Assembly: GCF_003289955.1 (NCBI RefSeq)
Contig: NZ_QLZR01000001.1
Span: forward strand, 682,001 to 746,000
From: Planococcus halotolerans
Lineage (GTDB): Bacteria > Bacillota > Bacilli > Bacillales_A > Planococcaceae
DNA: 64,000 bases
Reading direction: 5' to 3'
This document shows positions 17,151 to 25,631 of the stretch, piece after piece (the first letter of the stretch is position 1; the number at the start of each line of letters is the position of its first letter). The notes under the pieces were generated by a model. That model ran no database searches and was not told where the DNA came from. It was given only the letters and a program-made list of their open reading frames with translations. The position numbers and the translations under genes are program-made.

Positions 17151-17234
17151 TTTACTCCCAACTTCGACCTGTTTACTCCTAACTTTCATCGATTTACTCC
17201 CAACTTCAATGTTTTTATTCCCAAGTAGCCATTT
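17151..17234 (+). repeat. Helically phased array A4, four units, 21 bp period
   Basis: TTTACTCCCAACTT starts at 17151, 17172, 17193 and 17214. Unit 2 has CCTAAC and unit 4 TTTATTCCCAAG. It stands 90 bp after A3 and shares its word with A7. Confidence 0.92.
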
Positions 17235-17325
17235 CACGGATTTGCTACCACGAATTCTTTTCATCAATACAATAAAAACACTGCACAAAATCTAACGAAT
17301 CACCATTTTTCATTCAACGTAAAAA

Positions 17326-17351
17326 AAGGGACGGCTCAACAGCCGTCCCTT
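17326..17351 (-). terminator. Terminator of the S51 peptidase gene
   Basis: Eleven-base-pair stem AAGGGACGGCT / AGCCGTCCCTT with a four-base loop and a seven-base T run on the minus strand, directly at the stop of the gene. Confidence 0.9.
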
Positions 17352-17357
17352 CAGCAT

Positions 17358-18251
17358 TTATTGCAAAACCCATCCCACTACAACAATTGAAACAAACAAG
17401 ATTGCCATAAGCCCAACGAATAGATAACCACCAACCTGAAGCGCTTTCGGCATAGTCTCCAGATTTTTGTAATTTCCTGCGGCAGGGTAACCTTCGATGC
17501 TCAGCATATGGCCAACCGCGTCATTGAATGGCTGCTGTTTTCCTAAAATGGCCTGCGCATCGTGTTCGTCAGATCCACTGAAGTTGAATTCTGCCCCCGG
17601 CTGCAGCTCAACTTTGTCCTCTCCAATAAACAGATAAACAGACTTCGTGCCTGTGACTTTAATGTGCCCATCCTGAAAATATGCGCCGCTTTCTTCAGGC
17701 AAAGCGATGACCGGCGTGTCAAAATCTATGATATAACTCCTAATCGTTTCATCGTCTCCACTTTCATAATGGCACCATACTGCCAGGCCGTCGAGCACAT
17801 CCAACCCGCTGAAATCCTGTACGCCAACTCTATTTTCATCCAAATGCGCACTGGTCATAATATTTGAGCCCAGTATGATGGCGCCCGCGCTCCCTCCATA
17901 AACGACGCCATTACCATTTATGTATTCTTCCAACACCTTATCGAAACCGGAATTCCGCATTTCATTCAATAAATGAAACGTATTTCCCCCGCCGATATAG
18001 ACGGCTGAGAATTGCTGCGGATCATCAACCGATTTCCGATGAAAATCGGTCCGCATGACGATTTCGTGAATGCCAAGCGGATTGAATACATCGCGTATCC
18101 ACTGAAGGCAGTCGGCGTAGGGAATTATGCCGTCCATCGCAATCGGAATATATAAGAGCGGCTTTGCCTGACCGATTTGCCGCTGAAATTCCTCATCAAA
18201 CTTTTCGGTGTTCTTTCTATCTCCACCGCCTGATAAAAATAAGGTTCCCAT
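17358..18251 (-). CDS. Peptidase S51-family protein with C-terminal membrane anchor
   Basis: Protein of about 297 residues related to dipeptidase E/cyanophycinase. The nucleophile serine is in GGSAGAI, preceded by YIGGGNTFHL, and the C-terminal half of the domain keeps ALPEESGAYF. These enzymes cleave Asp-X dipeptides or similar small peptides. Unlike the usual cytosolic members this one ends in a transmembrane segment (VGGYLFVGLMAILFVSIVVVGWVL). AAAGGGG seven bases before the ATG at 18251 fixes the start; the preceding NUDIX gene ends 20 bp upstream, so they share an operon. Confidence 0.85.
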   Translation of the reverse strand: MGTLFLSGGGDRKNTEKFDEEFQRQIGQAKPLLYIPIAMDGIIPYADCLQWIRDVFNPLGIHEIVMRTDFHRKSVDDPQQFSAVYIGGGNTFHLLNEMRNSGFDKVLEEYINGNGVVYGGSAGAIILGSNIMTSAHLDENRVGVQDFSGLDVLDGLAVWCHYESGDDETIRSYIIDFDTPVIALPEESGAYFQDGHIKVTGTKSVYLFIGEDKVELQPGAEFNFSGSDEHDAQAILGKQQPFNDAVGHMLSIEGYPAAGNYKNLETMPKALQVGGYLFVGLMAILFVSIVVVGWVLQ

Positions 18252-18271
18252 TTCTCCGCCCCTTTCATTCA

Positions 18272-18718
18272 TCAAACATAATCAAGAATCTTCAAATCCA
18301 TTTCATCGATGACGCCCAGTTCCCCGCTCCGGTCCCACAACTTCATCTCTGACGTTTCGTCATTCTTTAAGAATGGCTGCAATTTCGCCGCGCTGCCGGC
18401 AAAAACAGGATTGTATTTGACGCTGCCATCAGAAGTGTTCTCTAACTTCAGCAACCCCTTAAACTCCAGTTCAGTTATGTATTTGCCGGTCTCCTCATAA
18501 AGCTCCCGGATGGCGCATTCTTGCTCAGTCTCATCGCCCTCGCGCCGGCCCGCCGGCAATTCCCATTGCTCCCGCCATACGTTGTAAACCATCAGGACCT
18601 TCCCATCACAGCTGATTACCGCAAAAGATCCGGCTATCGGCGCGTAATCCTTTATTTCTTCTTCCTTTATGACAATAAAATCTAGAAACCCAAAGCCGTT
18701 ATTCTTGGTGGTGTTCAA
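18272..18718 (-). CDS. NUDIX hydrolase
   Basis: NUDIX protein of 148 residues with a complete box (GRREGDETEQECAIRELYEE followed by TGK). Substrates are nucleoside diphosphates linked to another moiety; which one is unknown. A TTG start overlaps the TGA of the upstream lipoprotein gene (TTGA) and has GGGAG in range, so translation is coupled. Confidence 0.88.
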   Translation of the reverse strand: MNTTKNNGFGFLDFIVIKEEEIKDYAPIAGSFAVISCDGKVLMVYNVWREQWELPAGRREGDETEQECAIRELYEETGKYITELEFKGLLKLENTSDGSVKYNPVFAGSAAKLQPFLKNDETSEMKLWDRSGELGVIDEMDLKILDYV

Positions 18719-19047
18719 TTGGAGACTCTCCCTTCGATTACGTCGATTACTTCTCCTGTATCTTTGCTTATATAGTAAGTCAGCGCTGGAGCATTGAGTT
18801 CCTCGGGATTGTCAGCCGTATCAAGGCTTACGCTCCATGATTCCACGTCTTTCTCATAAGTTTTGGAGTACTGATACACCAATTGCGTTTTTGAATCGAA
18901 TTTCCTCCAAAGTACCGGTGATTTATAGTTGTCAGCCTCCGCTGTATCAAGAGCGATTTCTTCTGCTTCTTCCCTGGAAATTTCAGATGAACAACCCAAA
19001 AGTAAAAAGATACTTAATAAAGCCATCAGAATGTTTATTCTTCTCAA
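18715..19047 (-). CDS. Lipoprotein with PepSY-like domain
   Basis: Lipoprotein of about 110 residues: basic start, hydrophobic core and lipobox LLGC. The mature part has EEIALDTAE and ends in YYISKDTGEVIDVIEGR, the closing hairpin of PepSY-like domains. A TTG at 19047 with GGGGGAG upstream fits a lipoprotein signal best; an ATG nine codons earlier is possible. First gene of the lipoprotein-NUDIX-S51 operon. Confidence 0.75.
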   Translation of the reverse strand: MRRINILMALLSIFLLLGCSSEISREEAEEIALDTAEADNYKSPVLWRKFDSKTQLVYQYSKTYEKDVESWSVSLDTADNPEELNAPALTYYISKDTGEVIDVIEGRVSN

Positions 19048-19135
19048 ACCTTCAACTCCCCCTTTAACCCCCATTTTTACATAGATTACTTGAAAATAAT
19101 CCCGATCTTATACGAGGCGGAAACCTTTTTCAAAT

Positions 19136-19684
19136 TCACCTTTTATCCAAAACTGCCTTCGCCATGTAATAGGCGCTGGCAGTGAAAAGTTGAGTTTGAA
19201 TTTCCTGGTTTCTTATCAAATGGCCAAATTTCTCAAAACCGATTAGTTTTACTTCAATCTCTTCTGTTTCATCGAGATGCTGCTCAACAGATTTATAAGC
19301 ATTCGTAAGAAGAAAAGTTTTTATCTTATTGTTCTGTGTAGCAGGATTCACCATGAATTCACCGAGCAATATCGGCTTTTCCATAGAAGTGTATCCTGTC
19401 TCTTCCTGGATTTCCCGGAGTATACCTTCTTCATCGGTTTCTCCTTCTTCTTTTTTGCCCGCAGGAATTTCAAGATAGAATCCTTGGCCTCCATGCCTGT
19501 ATTGCTCTACCAGCACGATTTGATTGTCCTTTGTCAGAACGACTGCGTTTACCCAATCGACATATTCGTTTACGTAATAGTCCTCGATGGTGATGCCATT
19601 CGGTAATTTACATTTGTCTTTCCTCAAGTTTCCGAATGGCGTTTTGTAGAGATATTCGGAATTTGTTGTATACCAAGCTTTCAT
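19136..19684 (-). CDS. NUDIX hydrolase, ADP-ribose pyrophosphatase-like
   Basis: Protein of 182 residues with the NUDIX box GKKEEGETDEEGILREIQEE and, ahead of it, VVLTKDNQIVLVEQYRHGGQGFYLEIPAG, the pattern of ADP-ribose/sugar-nucleotide pyrophosphatases. An AAGGGTG lies before the ATG. It is a second NUDIX protein close to the one at 18272 but clearly of another subfamily. Confidence 0.88.
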   Translation of the reverse strand: MKAWYTTNSEYLYKTPFGNLRKDKCKLPNGITIEDYYVNEYVDWVNAVVLTKDNQIVLVEQYRHGGQGFYLEIPAGKKEEGETDEEGILREIQEETGYTSMEKPILLGEFMVNPATQNNKIKTFLLTNAYKSVEQHLDETEEIEVKLIGFEKFGHLIRNQEIQTQLFTASAYYMAKAVLDKR

Positions 19685-19696
19685 AATAATTCACCC

Positions 19697-20668
19697 TTAT
19701 ATCGATTGAGTTCTAGTCTTTTCAACATCTTTTGCATAAAAATCATATACTGTCCTCAAGTTGCGCTTGATACCCTGCATTCCCTTCCACTCTTTAAATT
19801 CTTCAGGAATAACAAAGGAAGAAACAAAGTCTTCCGACTCAACTTCTGCTGCAATCGCTCCTCTCGCTGCCTCTTTCAGCATTGTCACATAATCAATCAT
19901 GGTTTTAACTTTTTCATTCGATCCAATATCTCCATGGCCTGGCAGGAGTACATCAATCTCCTTCGTCTTGGTTGATTGTAAGGTAGTCAGAAACTCCTCG
20001 GGATGAAAAATCGGAAGATGCAGGTTGTCGGTGACGATGTCTCCCATAAATGCAGCCTTCTCTTTTGGAACATATAAAAAAGTATCACTTGGTGAATGTC
20101 CGCCGCCAAAGCAATATAGTTCAACATGCCGCTCAGTCCCCGAAATGACCAATTTGTTTTCAAAAGTAATCGATGGCAAGGTCAGTTTCATGGATGGAAT
20201 CTGCTTTAACAGCACTTGCATCTCCAAGTATTGATTAGACAGACTCTGCTTTATGATTTCATCCTGTTCTGATTCAATTTGAAGTATCAAGTTATCCAGG
20301 TATTTCTGAGTCTCTTCGAACTCGACATCAACATCACCTATGACATTCTTGTCTTTGATCCACTCCCTGGTCAGTTCGGTAGAGATAATCGGCAGATCCT
20401 CAAACACCTGATTGCCAAATACATGATCGCCGTGATAATGGCTGTTCACCAGGTACTTCACTTTTTTGCCAGTCAGTTTTTCAGCCTGCTTTCTCAACTC
20501 TTCAGCCGCCACTGGCGTATTAAAGGCATCGAATACCAGCAGTTCCGTTCCCAAATCGACGAAACCGGCGTTGCTCCATGCGCCTGTTCCTGGTTTTGCA
20601 ATGGCGGCAAATACGCCAGGAGCCATTCTTTTCACTATGAAATAGTCGTTCTGTGTGATGATTTCCAT
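19697..20668 (-). CDS. MBL-fold metallo-hydrolase with inserted helical segment
   Basis: MBL-fold protein of 323 residues without signal. The motif SHYHGDHVFGN lies at about residues 76-86, the GGGHSPSDT histidine, the FMGDIV aspartate and the LPGHGD histidine follow, so a two-metal site is complete. A helical insertion of about 60 residues (TQKYLDNLILQIESEQDEII) separates the first and second metal motifs. The gene ends 12 bp before the NUDIX start and the two are probably co-transcribed. Confidence 0.87.
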   Translation of the reverse strand: MEIITQNDYFIVKRMAPGVFAAIAKPGTGAWSNAGFVDLGTELLVFDAFNTPVAAEELRKQAEKLTGKKVKYLVNSHYHGDHVFGNQVFEDLPIISTELTREWIKDKNVIGDVDVEFEETQKYLDNLILQIESEQDEIIKQSLSNQYLEMQVLLKQIPSMKLTLPSITFENKLVISGTERHVELYCFGGGHSPSDTFLYVPKEKAAFMGDIVTDNLHLPIFHPEEFLTTLQSTKTKEIDVLLPGHGDIGSNEKVKTMIDYVTMLKEAARGAIAAEVESEDFVSSFVIPEEFKEWKGMQGIKRNLRTVYDFYAKDVEKTRTQSI

Positions 20669-20713
20669 TTTCCAGTCTCCCTTTAGGCTAATGTACCGGA
20701 ACAGCCAATAAAA

Positions 20714-22528
20714 TCAATTGCCTTTATTCACATAACTCTCCGTCAACGTCAAATACTCCTCAATGGCATCTTTCAACGCTTGCTGCGAAGCATTCCAAAA
20801 CTCCGGCTTTGTTACATCCGCATCCAGATAAGTATGTGCCAGCTGCTCGACAGTCATTCTGCCTGAATTACGCAGTAATTCGTCGTATTTCTCCTGAAAA
20901 TCGCCTGTCGCTTCTTTTGCCAAACTGTAAATGCCGTTGCTAAACAAATACCCTATCGTATAGGGTATGTTGAAGAAAGGTTTATCAGCGCTATAAAAGT
21001 GGCTGATGTACATCCATTTATAAGGGGCTGATCCTTCAATGATGCCGCCGTAGAAATCACTCTCCACTTCTTTGATCAGGTTATTGATCTCTTCCGCAGT
21101 AAGCTGGCCATTCTTTCTTCTTGCATAAAACTCCTGTTCGAATCGGAACATGTTGGGCACGCTTACTACATATTTAAGGCCGTCTTTAATCTTAACTTCC
21201 AATAAAGCCAGCTTCTCCTTTTCATCTTCTGTATGTTCGATTGCCGCATCCAATACGAGATTCTCCAGGAAAGTAGAGGCCGATTCCGCGACAGATGTGC
21301 CTTTTTGCTGAGCGAAAGCAGGTTCTTCCTGCAAAATGTAATTATGATACGCATGACCGAATTCGTGTGCCAAGGTCACGACATCCTGATAGTTCTCCCG
21401 GTACGTCATAAAAATCCGGCTTTCGTTGCTCAATGGCATCGAAGCGCAGAATCCTCCACCTGCTTTATCGGGCCGGTTTTCAGTTTCAATCCAACCTTCT
21501 TCAAAAGCACGTTCTGCAAATTGACCCAATTTTTCACTGAACTGATGAAACTGCTTGATGATAATATCTTTAGCTGCTGCGTAGTCTATCTTCTTCTCAG
21601 ATGCAAAAGTCGGCGTTTCCAGATCGAACCAGCTGACTTCATCCAGTCTCGTCAATGCGACTTTGCGCTGGAAATAGGCTCTATACAGATTCTTATTGTC
21701 ATCGATTGACTTCATCAATGCCTGAATCGATTCTTCCTGGATCCGATTCTGTTCGACAGCTTCCTTTAAGACGTTGTGCCAACCTCGCTGCTCGTAGACA
21801 TCCAAGCGAAAACCTGAAATGCGGTTTAATGCGACGGCAAAATCTTCCGCATGATCTGCACAAGTTTCGGCAATTGCTCTTGCCGCCTTTTGGCGATGTG
21901 AACGATCTTCTGCGTACATCGCTTCATTCATTGCCTGACCAATTGATACTCCCTGCTCCTCCCCATCGGACCCGATCGGAATTTTCAATTTCGCCAGGAG
22001 TTGCTGCTGTTGCTGTTCCCAGGCTTTGATGCCGTTGACCGACAGCACATTGATCAGCCGCTCCATTTCAACCGGCAGCCGGTCCTTTACCGTTTTCCTT
22101 CTTTCTGCCAAATAAAAAGAATACGGCTCCACTTCTTCTAGTTCCATAAATCCATTCCAGTGGGCTTCCGAAAAGTTTGCCAACGCTTCATCCAAGTCGA
22201 TCTGCACCGAATCCAGCTTCGCTTTGATCACGGCACTTTCATCCAGCAGCACAACCGCGTCGCTGTCTGTAACGTCCTGTGAATAAACGCAAATCACAAA
22301 ATCGTCAAGTTCATCCCAGCCGCTTCTCGCAAATTGAAACTGATTGATGATTTTGAGGAAAGCGTGTGTATCCACTTCTTCTTTATTCTTTTGGAAGGCA
22401 CTCAAATCGTTGCTGATTTTTTCAAGCAATGCCTTTAGCTCCGCGATTAAATTCTTCAATTTGGTTGACTGGCTTCCTCCAGCGTATAACGATTCCAGAT
22501 CCCAGTTCTGCATAGTTGTCTTTTCCAA
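20714..22528 (-). CDS. M3-family oligoendopeptidase (PepF-like)
   Basis: Zinc metallopeptidase of 604 residues. The M3 motif HEFGHAYHN is near residue 388, with the downstream glutamate in SVAESASTF. N-terminal helices (NWDLESLYAGGS) match the oligoendopeptidase F architecture. It cleaves peptides of about 7-20 residues in the cytosol. A TTG start with AGAGGAG seven bases upstream is the best choice. A second, diverged M3 gene of the same length lies at 47616. Confidence 0.92.
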   Translation of the reverse strand: MEKTTMQNWDLESLYAGGSQSTKLKNLIAELKALLEKISNDLSAFQKNKEEVDTHAFLKIINQFQFARSGWDELDDFVICVYSQDVTDSDAVVLLDESAVIKAKLDSVQIDLDEALANFSEAHWNGFMELEEVEPYSFYLAERRKTVKDRLPVEMERLINVLSVNGIKAWEQQQQQLLAKLKIPIGSDGEEQGVSIGQAMNEAMYAEDRSHRQKAARAIAETCADHAEDFAVALNRISGFRLDVYEQRGWHNVLKEAVEQNRIQEESIQALMKSIDDNKNLYRAYFQRKVALTRLDEVSWFDLETPTFASEKKIDYAAAKDIIIKQFHQFSEKLGQFAERAFEEGWIETENRPDKAGGGFCASMPLSNESRIFMTYRENYQDVVTLAHEFGHAYHNYILQEEPAFAQQKGTSVAESASTFLENLVLDAAIEHTEDEKEKLALLEVKIKDGLKYVVSVPNMFRFEQEFYARRKNGQLTAEEINNLIKEVESDFYGGIIEGSAPYKWMYISHFYSADKPFFNIPYTIGYLFSNGIYSLAKEATGDFQEKYDELLRNSGRMTVEQLAHTYLDADVTKPEFWNASQQALKDAIEEYLTLTESYVNKGN

Positions 22529-22715
22529 TCTAATTCTCCTCTTCTATTCGTTTTTCAATAGAGCTTGCTTATTAATCTTTCCACTATATTAAATTCTGTT
22601 TTTTCCTGAAAATCCCTTTTAAAACAATAAAGGAACTTTATAACTTAAAAAATAAATAAGAGAGAAACGCTTCTCTTCCCAGAAGCATTTCCCTCTTATA
22701 CTCAGTACTTTGAAT

Positions 22716-23510
22716 TCATTTCACATAATACCCCAATACTTCCGCTTGGATTTCATCGACTTTAATAATAAGCTGGTGACTCCTGAACCAGTCATCGCCC
22801 ATCACATAAACTTCATCCTCACCCAACTTAAAGGATTCAATTGACTGAGACAGAATTTCTTTCATTGCATCGATATTTTGTGGTTGATTCATCTCTATCA
22901 TAGCCTCGTTGTATTCCTCGATTGTACTGTAACCCCTGCGGTGCGCCTGCCCATAAAATGTATCCAGCTTCCGGTCATTGATATAAATTTGGCCTTTCAC
23001 GATTTCTACTGTTTCCCCCGGCAAAGCGACTATCCTGCCCACTGTTCGACTTTCGCCATCAAAAAATTCTGCTTCATGGATGACTACGTCTCCCCTGTCT
23101 GGTTCTTTTTCCTGATAAGCTTCAGAGTCGATTAATAATGGGTGTTCATAATATTCATAGTTGCCGCGGTCCATCCCGTCATAACCAAAATCGAAAATTT
23201 CCTGAGAATCTGTAAATTCCGTAAAAATCTCAATCTCCTCCACCGTATCCGGATCCGTCAGCACCGGCAATTCATCGGTCGTGCCTGCTGGACCGGATGG
23301 ATTCGTATTGTTCCCGTCCATATTCAATACCAGAAAAGTAGTGGCGACCGTCAAAAGCAACATCAGCACAGCGGCATATTTAAAATCAGCAAACCGGTTC
23401 GCCGGGCGCTGCTCCTTTTTCATATCACTCAGGATTTTCCGCTTCAGCGGTTCTTTGAAGCGAGGCGATTCGCCGACAAACTCATCCAGGTCGCGTTTGA
23501 ATTTATTCAT
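22716..23510 (-). CDS. Anti-sigma factor with a degenerate signal-peptidase-I outer domain
   Basis: Protein of 264 residues: a charged cytosolic N-terminus (about 1-43), one transmembrane helix (about 45-64), then a linker and a domain that follows signal peptidase I motif by motif. DRGDVVI, RIVALPGETVEI with GQIYINDRKLD, and VYVMGDD match boxes C, D and E. Both catalytic residues appear lost: the serine of DSM reads DGM (Gly112) and the lysine of VKRI reads VGRI (Gly158). It starts inside the end of the sigma gene (8-base overlap), which marks it as the cognate anti-sigma. The peptidase fold may act as a binding or sensing domain rather than a protease; this is inference. Confidence 0.78.
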   Translation of the reverse strand: MNKFKRDLDEFVGESPRFKEPLKRKILSDMKKEQRPANRFADFKYAAVLMLLLTVATTFLVLNMDGNNTNPSGPAGTTDELPVLTDPDTVEEIEIFTEFTDSQEIFDFGYDGMDRGNYEYYEHPLLIDSEAYQEKEPDRGDVVIHEAEFFDGESRTVGRIVALPGETVEIVKGQIYINDRKLDTFYGQAHRRGYSTIEEYNEAMIEMNQPQNIDAMKEILSQSIESFKLGEDEVYVMGDDWFRSHQLIIKVDEIQAEVLGYYVK

Positions 23511-24048
23511 CCTGCATCCCCTCCCATTCTTTCAAGTCCGCTTTCTCACGCAATAAATCCTTTGCCCGCCGCAGTCTCGTTTTGACGGTGTTTTCCGAGC
23601 AGTTCAGCAGCTCGCTGATTTCCTTCGATGTGAATTCCTGATAATAGAACAGCAGAATCACTTCCCTATATTTGATCGGAAGTTCAAGGATTTTATTCGT
23701 GAGATTGCTCTGGTTAGTGTGCTGTTCCAACGTCTCCTCAGGAGATTTCCCTGAAGAAATCAAACCGCTGATTGAATTCGAGAATAACGAACGTTTATTT
23801 TTCCAGCTGCGTAAATGATCACGGCATTTATTGACGGTAATTTTCGACAGATAGGTTTTCAGGGAAGCGCGATTTTCGAACTGGGCGGATTTGCGGTAAT
23901 AGCTGATGAACACTTCCTGCATGATGTCTTCGGCCGTCGCCCAGTCCTTCACGTAGAAATAAGCCAGCCGGATCAGGTATTCACCGTGGCTGTCCATGAT
24001 CTTTTTCATTTCTTCATCACTCAGTTTCGTGTATTCATGCACCGGCAT
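23503..24048 (-). CDS. ECF RNA polymerase sigma factor
   Basis: Sigma-70 family ECF factor of about 181 residues with region 2 (YFYVKDWATAEDIMQEVFI, FENRASLKTYLSKI) and region 4 (LPIKYREVILLFYYQEF, SENTVKTRLRRAK). An ECF-type promoter at 24079-24104 places the likely RNA start near 24072, so the ATG at 24048 with GGAGG is the start. It overlaps the anti-sigma gene downstream. Confidence 0.92.
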   Translation of the reverse strand: MPVHEYTKLSDEEMKKIMDSHGEYLIRLAYFYVKDWATAEDIMQEVFISYYRKSAQFENRASLKTYLSKITVNKCRDHLRSWKNKRSLFSNSISGLISSGKSPEETLEQHTNQSNLTNKILELPIKYREVILLFYYQEFTSKEISELLNCSENTVKTRLRRAKDLLREKADLKEWEGMQDE

Positions 24049-24078
24049 ACGCCTCCATCCCTTCCTGAACACCCAATA

Positions 24079-24104
24079 GACGCAAGTTTTCTGATAATAG
24101 TTTC
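24079..24104 (-). promoter_or_regulatory. ECF-type autoregulatory promoter
   Basis: On the minus strand, GAAAC (24104-24100) and CGTC (24082-24079) are 17 bases apart, as in promoters of SigW/SigX-type ECF factors. It lies directly in front of the sigma gene. The same pair with the same spacing precedes the sigma gene at 52871. Confidence 0.75.
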
Positions 24105-24246
24105 GTTTTTATAAGTATAGGTGAAAAAGGTGGGATGCGGTTTGGAAACTTAGCCGGTATTGAAACTTATGGTTGGTTCCAAGAGATGATTTTTGTTCAA
24201 TTCAAACTTGCGATATCCGAAGCTCAGACTGGATGAAGAATTTATA

Positions 24247-24274
24247 AAAGGCTGAATGCGAGCGCATTCAGCCT
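24247..24274 (-). terminator. Terminator of the Nik-like/MATE operon
   Basis: Stem AGGCTGAATGCG / CGCATTCAGCCT with an A/T-rich tail on both strands, 33 bp after the MATE stop. Confidence 0.85.
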
Positions 24275-24306
24275 TTTTTATTTTTCTTCTATCATAATCA
24301 ATTTCA

Positions 24307-25611
24307 TCACAAAGCCTGAAATTGCCGGCTCAGTTTTGGAACATACAGGGACAGGAATACCGAACGGCCGATGCTGAAGGCGATAAAGGACAGCCAAATG
24401 CCATGGTTTCCGAGGTGTGGGACAGATAAGTAGAACATCAGGAAATAGAAAAGCAGGGAAACGATCATGGAATTTCTGACAGGAGCTGTTTCAGTGGCAC
24501 CTGTAAAGGTCCCATAGAAAATGATGCCGATACTGGTGGCTATCGGGAATAACAGAAGCCAGTCGCTGTAAATCATCGCCATTTCCACAACTTCTTCTAT
24601 CGTAGTAAAAAGCCGAATGACCGTTTCACTGAACATCCAGTACATGAGTGTCAAGAATGCCGAGGTGAGGATTGCCCATTGAGCGGAAATCGACAGCGTC
24701 CTTTTATACAGATTATAGTCTTTCGCTCCCATCGCTTTCCCGGTCAATATACTAGTGGCATTTGAGAAACCATCAAAGAAATAAGCCATGAGGTAATGGA
24801 TTTGAAGCAGCACGGCATTTGCTGCCAAAGTTTCTGTGCCAAATGAGGCGCTTTTATAAGTAAAGAGATTGAATACGAGCAACAGGCAAATTGTCCGGAT
24901 GAATAAATCCTTATTGACCATAAACATTTTCTTCATTGCCGGTAAATCCAAAATCTGCTTCAAAGGAAGAAAGTTCAACGAAATTGCGCCTGCTTTCACG
25001 ACGACCCACAGTCCGACTGCAAATGCTGTAAATTCGGCAATCAAAGTGGCTGCAGCGACTCCAGAAATTCCCCATGAAAGTCCCATCACAAAGACCAGAT
25101 CCAGTACGATATTCAGAACGTTCATCATGATTTGGATGAATACCGCCCATTTGATCTTGGCCATGCCCATCAGCCAGCCGAGGATTACATAGTTCAACAG
25201 TGTAAGTGGCACTCCCCAGATCCGGATGCCGTAGTATTCAGAGGCAAAGGTTTGAACGTCTGCCGCAGGATTCAACAATGCCATTGCACTGTATTCAATC
25301 GGTTTTTGCAGCAGGAAAAAGAATAGGCCCACCGCCAACGCGATGAGGAATGGCCGGATAAAAGACAGTTTTCCTTGTAATTCGTCATTAGCGCCAAAGG
25401 CCTGCGCAGCAAAACCCGAAGTGCTGATACGCAGAAATCCGAAAAGCCAATACATCGTATTGAAAATGATGGTACCGATGGCGACTCCCCCGATGTAGGC
25501 AGGGTTCGGCAATTGGCCCATGACGGCCGTATCAACGGCTCCCAATAGAGGAGTAGTCACTGTAGAAAGTGTCAGTGGGAGTGCAAGCGCAAGATAAGTT
25601 CTATGGTTCAT
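24307..25611 (-). CDS. MATE-family multidrug/metabolite exporter
   Basis: Twelve-helix MATE transporter of 434 residues, DinF/NorM-like, with LALPLTLSTVTTPLLGAVDTAV in helix 1 and internally repeated halves. MATE proteins export cationic or aromatic compounds by Na+ or H+ antiport. The gene begins 20 bp after the second ATPase gene of the ABC operon and shares its terminator, so it is probably the last gene of that operon. Export of a metal-carrying compound imported by the ABC system is an attractive but unproven reading. Confidence 0.9.
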   Translation of the reverse strand: MNHRTYLALALPLTLSTVTTPLLGAVDTAVMGQLPNPAYIGGVAIGTIIFNTMYWLFGFLRISTSGFAAQAFGANDELQGKLSFIRPFLIALAVGLFFFLLQKPIEYSAMALLNPAADVQTFASEYYGIRIWGVPLTLLNYVILGWLMGMAKIKWAVFIQIMMNVLNIVLDLVFVMGLSWGISGVAAATLIAEFTAFAVGLWVVVKAGAISLNFLPLKQILDLPAMKKMFMVNKDLFIRTICLLLVFNLFTYKSASFGTETLAANAVLLQIHYLMAYFFDGFSNATSILTGKAMGAKDYNLYKRTLSISAQWAILTSAFLTLMYWMFSETVIRLFTTIEEVVEMAMIYSDWLLLFPIATSIGIIFYGTFTGATETAPVRNSMIVSLLFYFLMFYLSVPHLGNHGIWLSFIAFSIGRSVFLSLYVPKLSRQFQAL

Positions 25612-25631
25612 GTAGAAATGCTCCTATTCTT

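Noticed and set aside
16956-17234. CRISPR-like repeat array
   Set aside because: Repeat units are only 14 bp with 7-bp gaps, far below CRISPR repeat and spacer lengths, there are no cas genes, and words differ from locus to locus.
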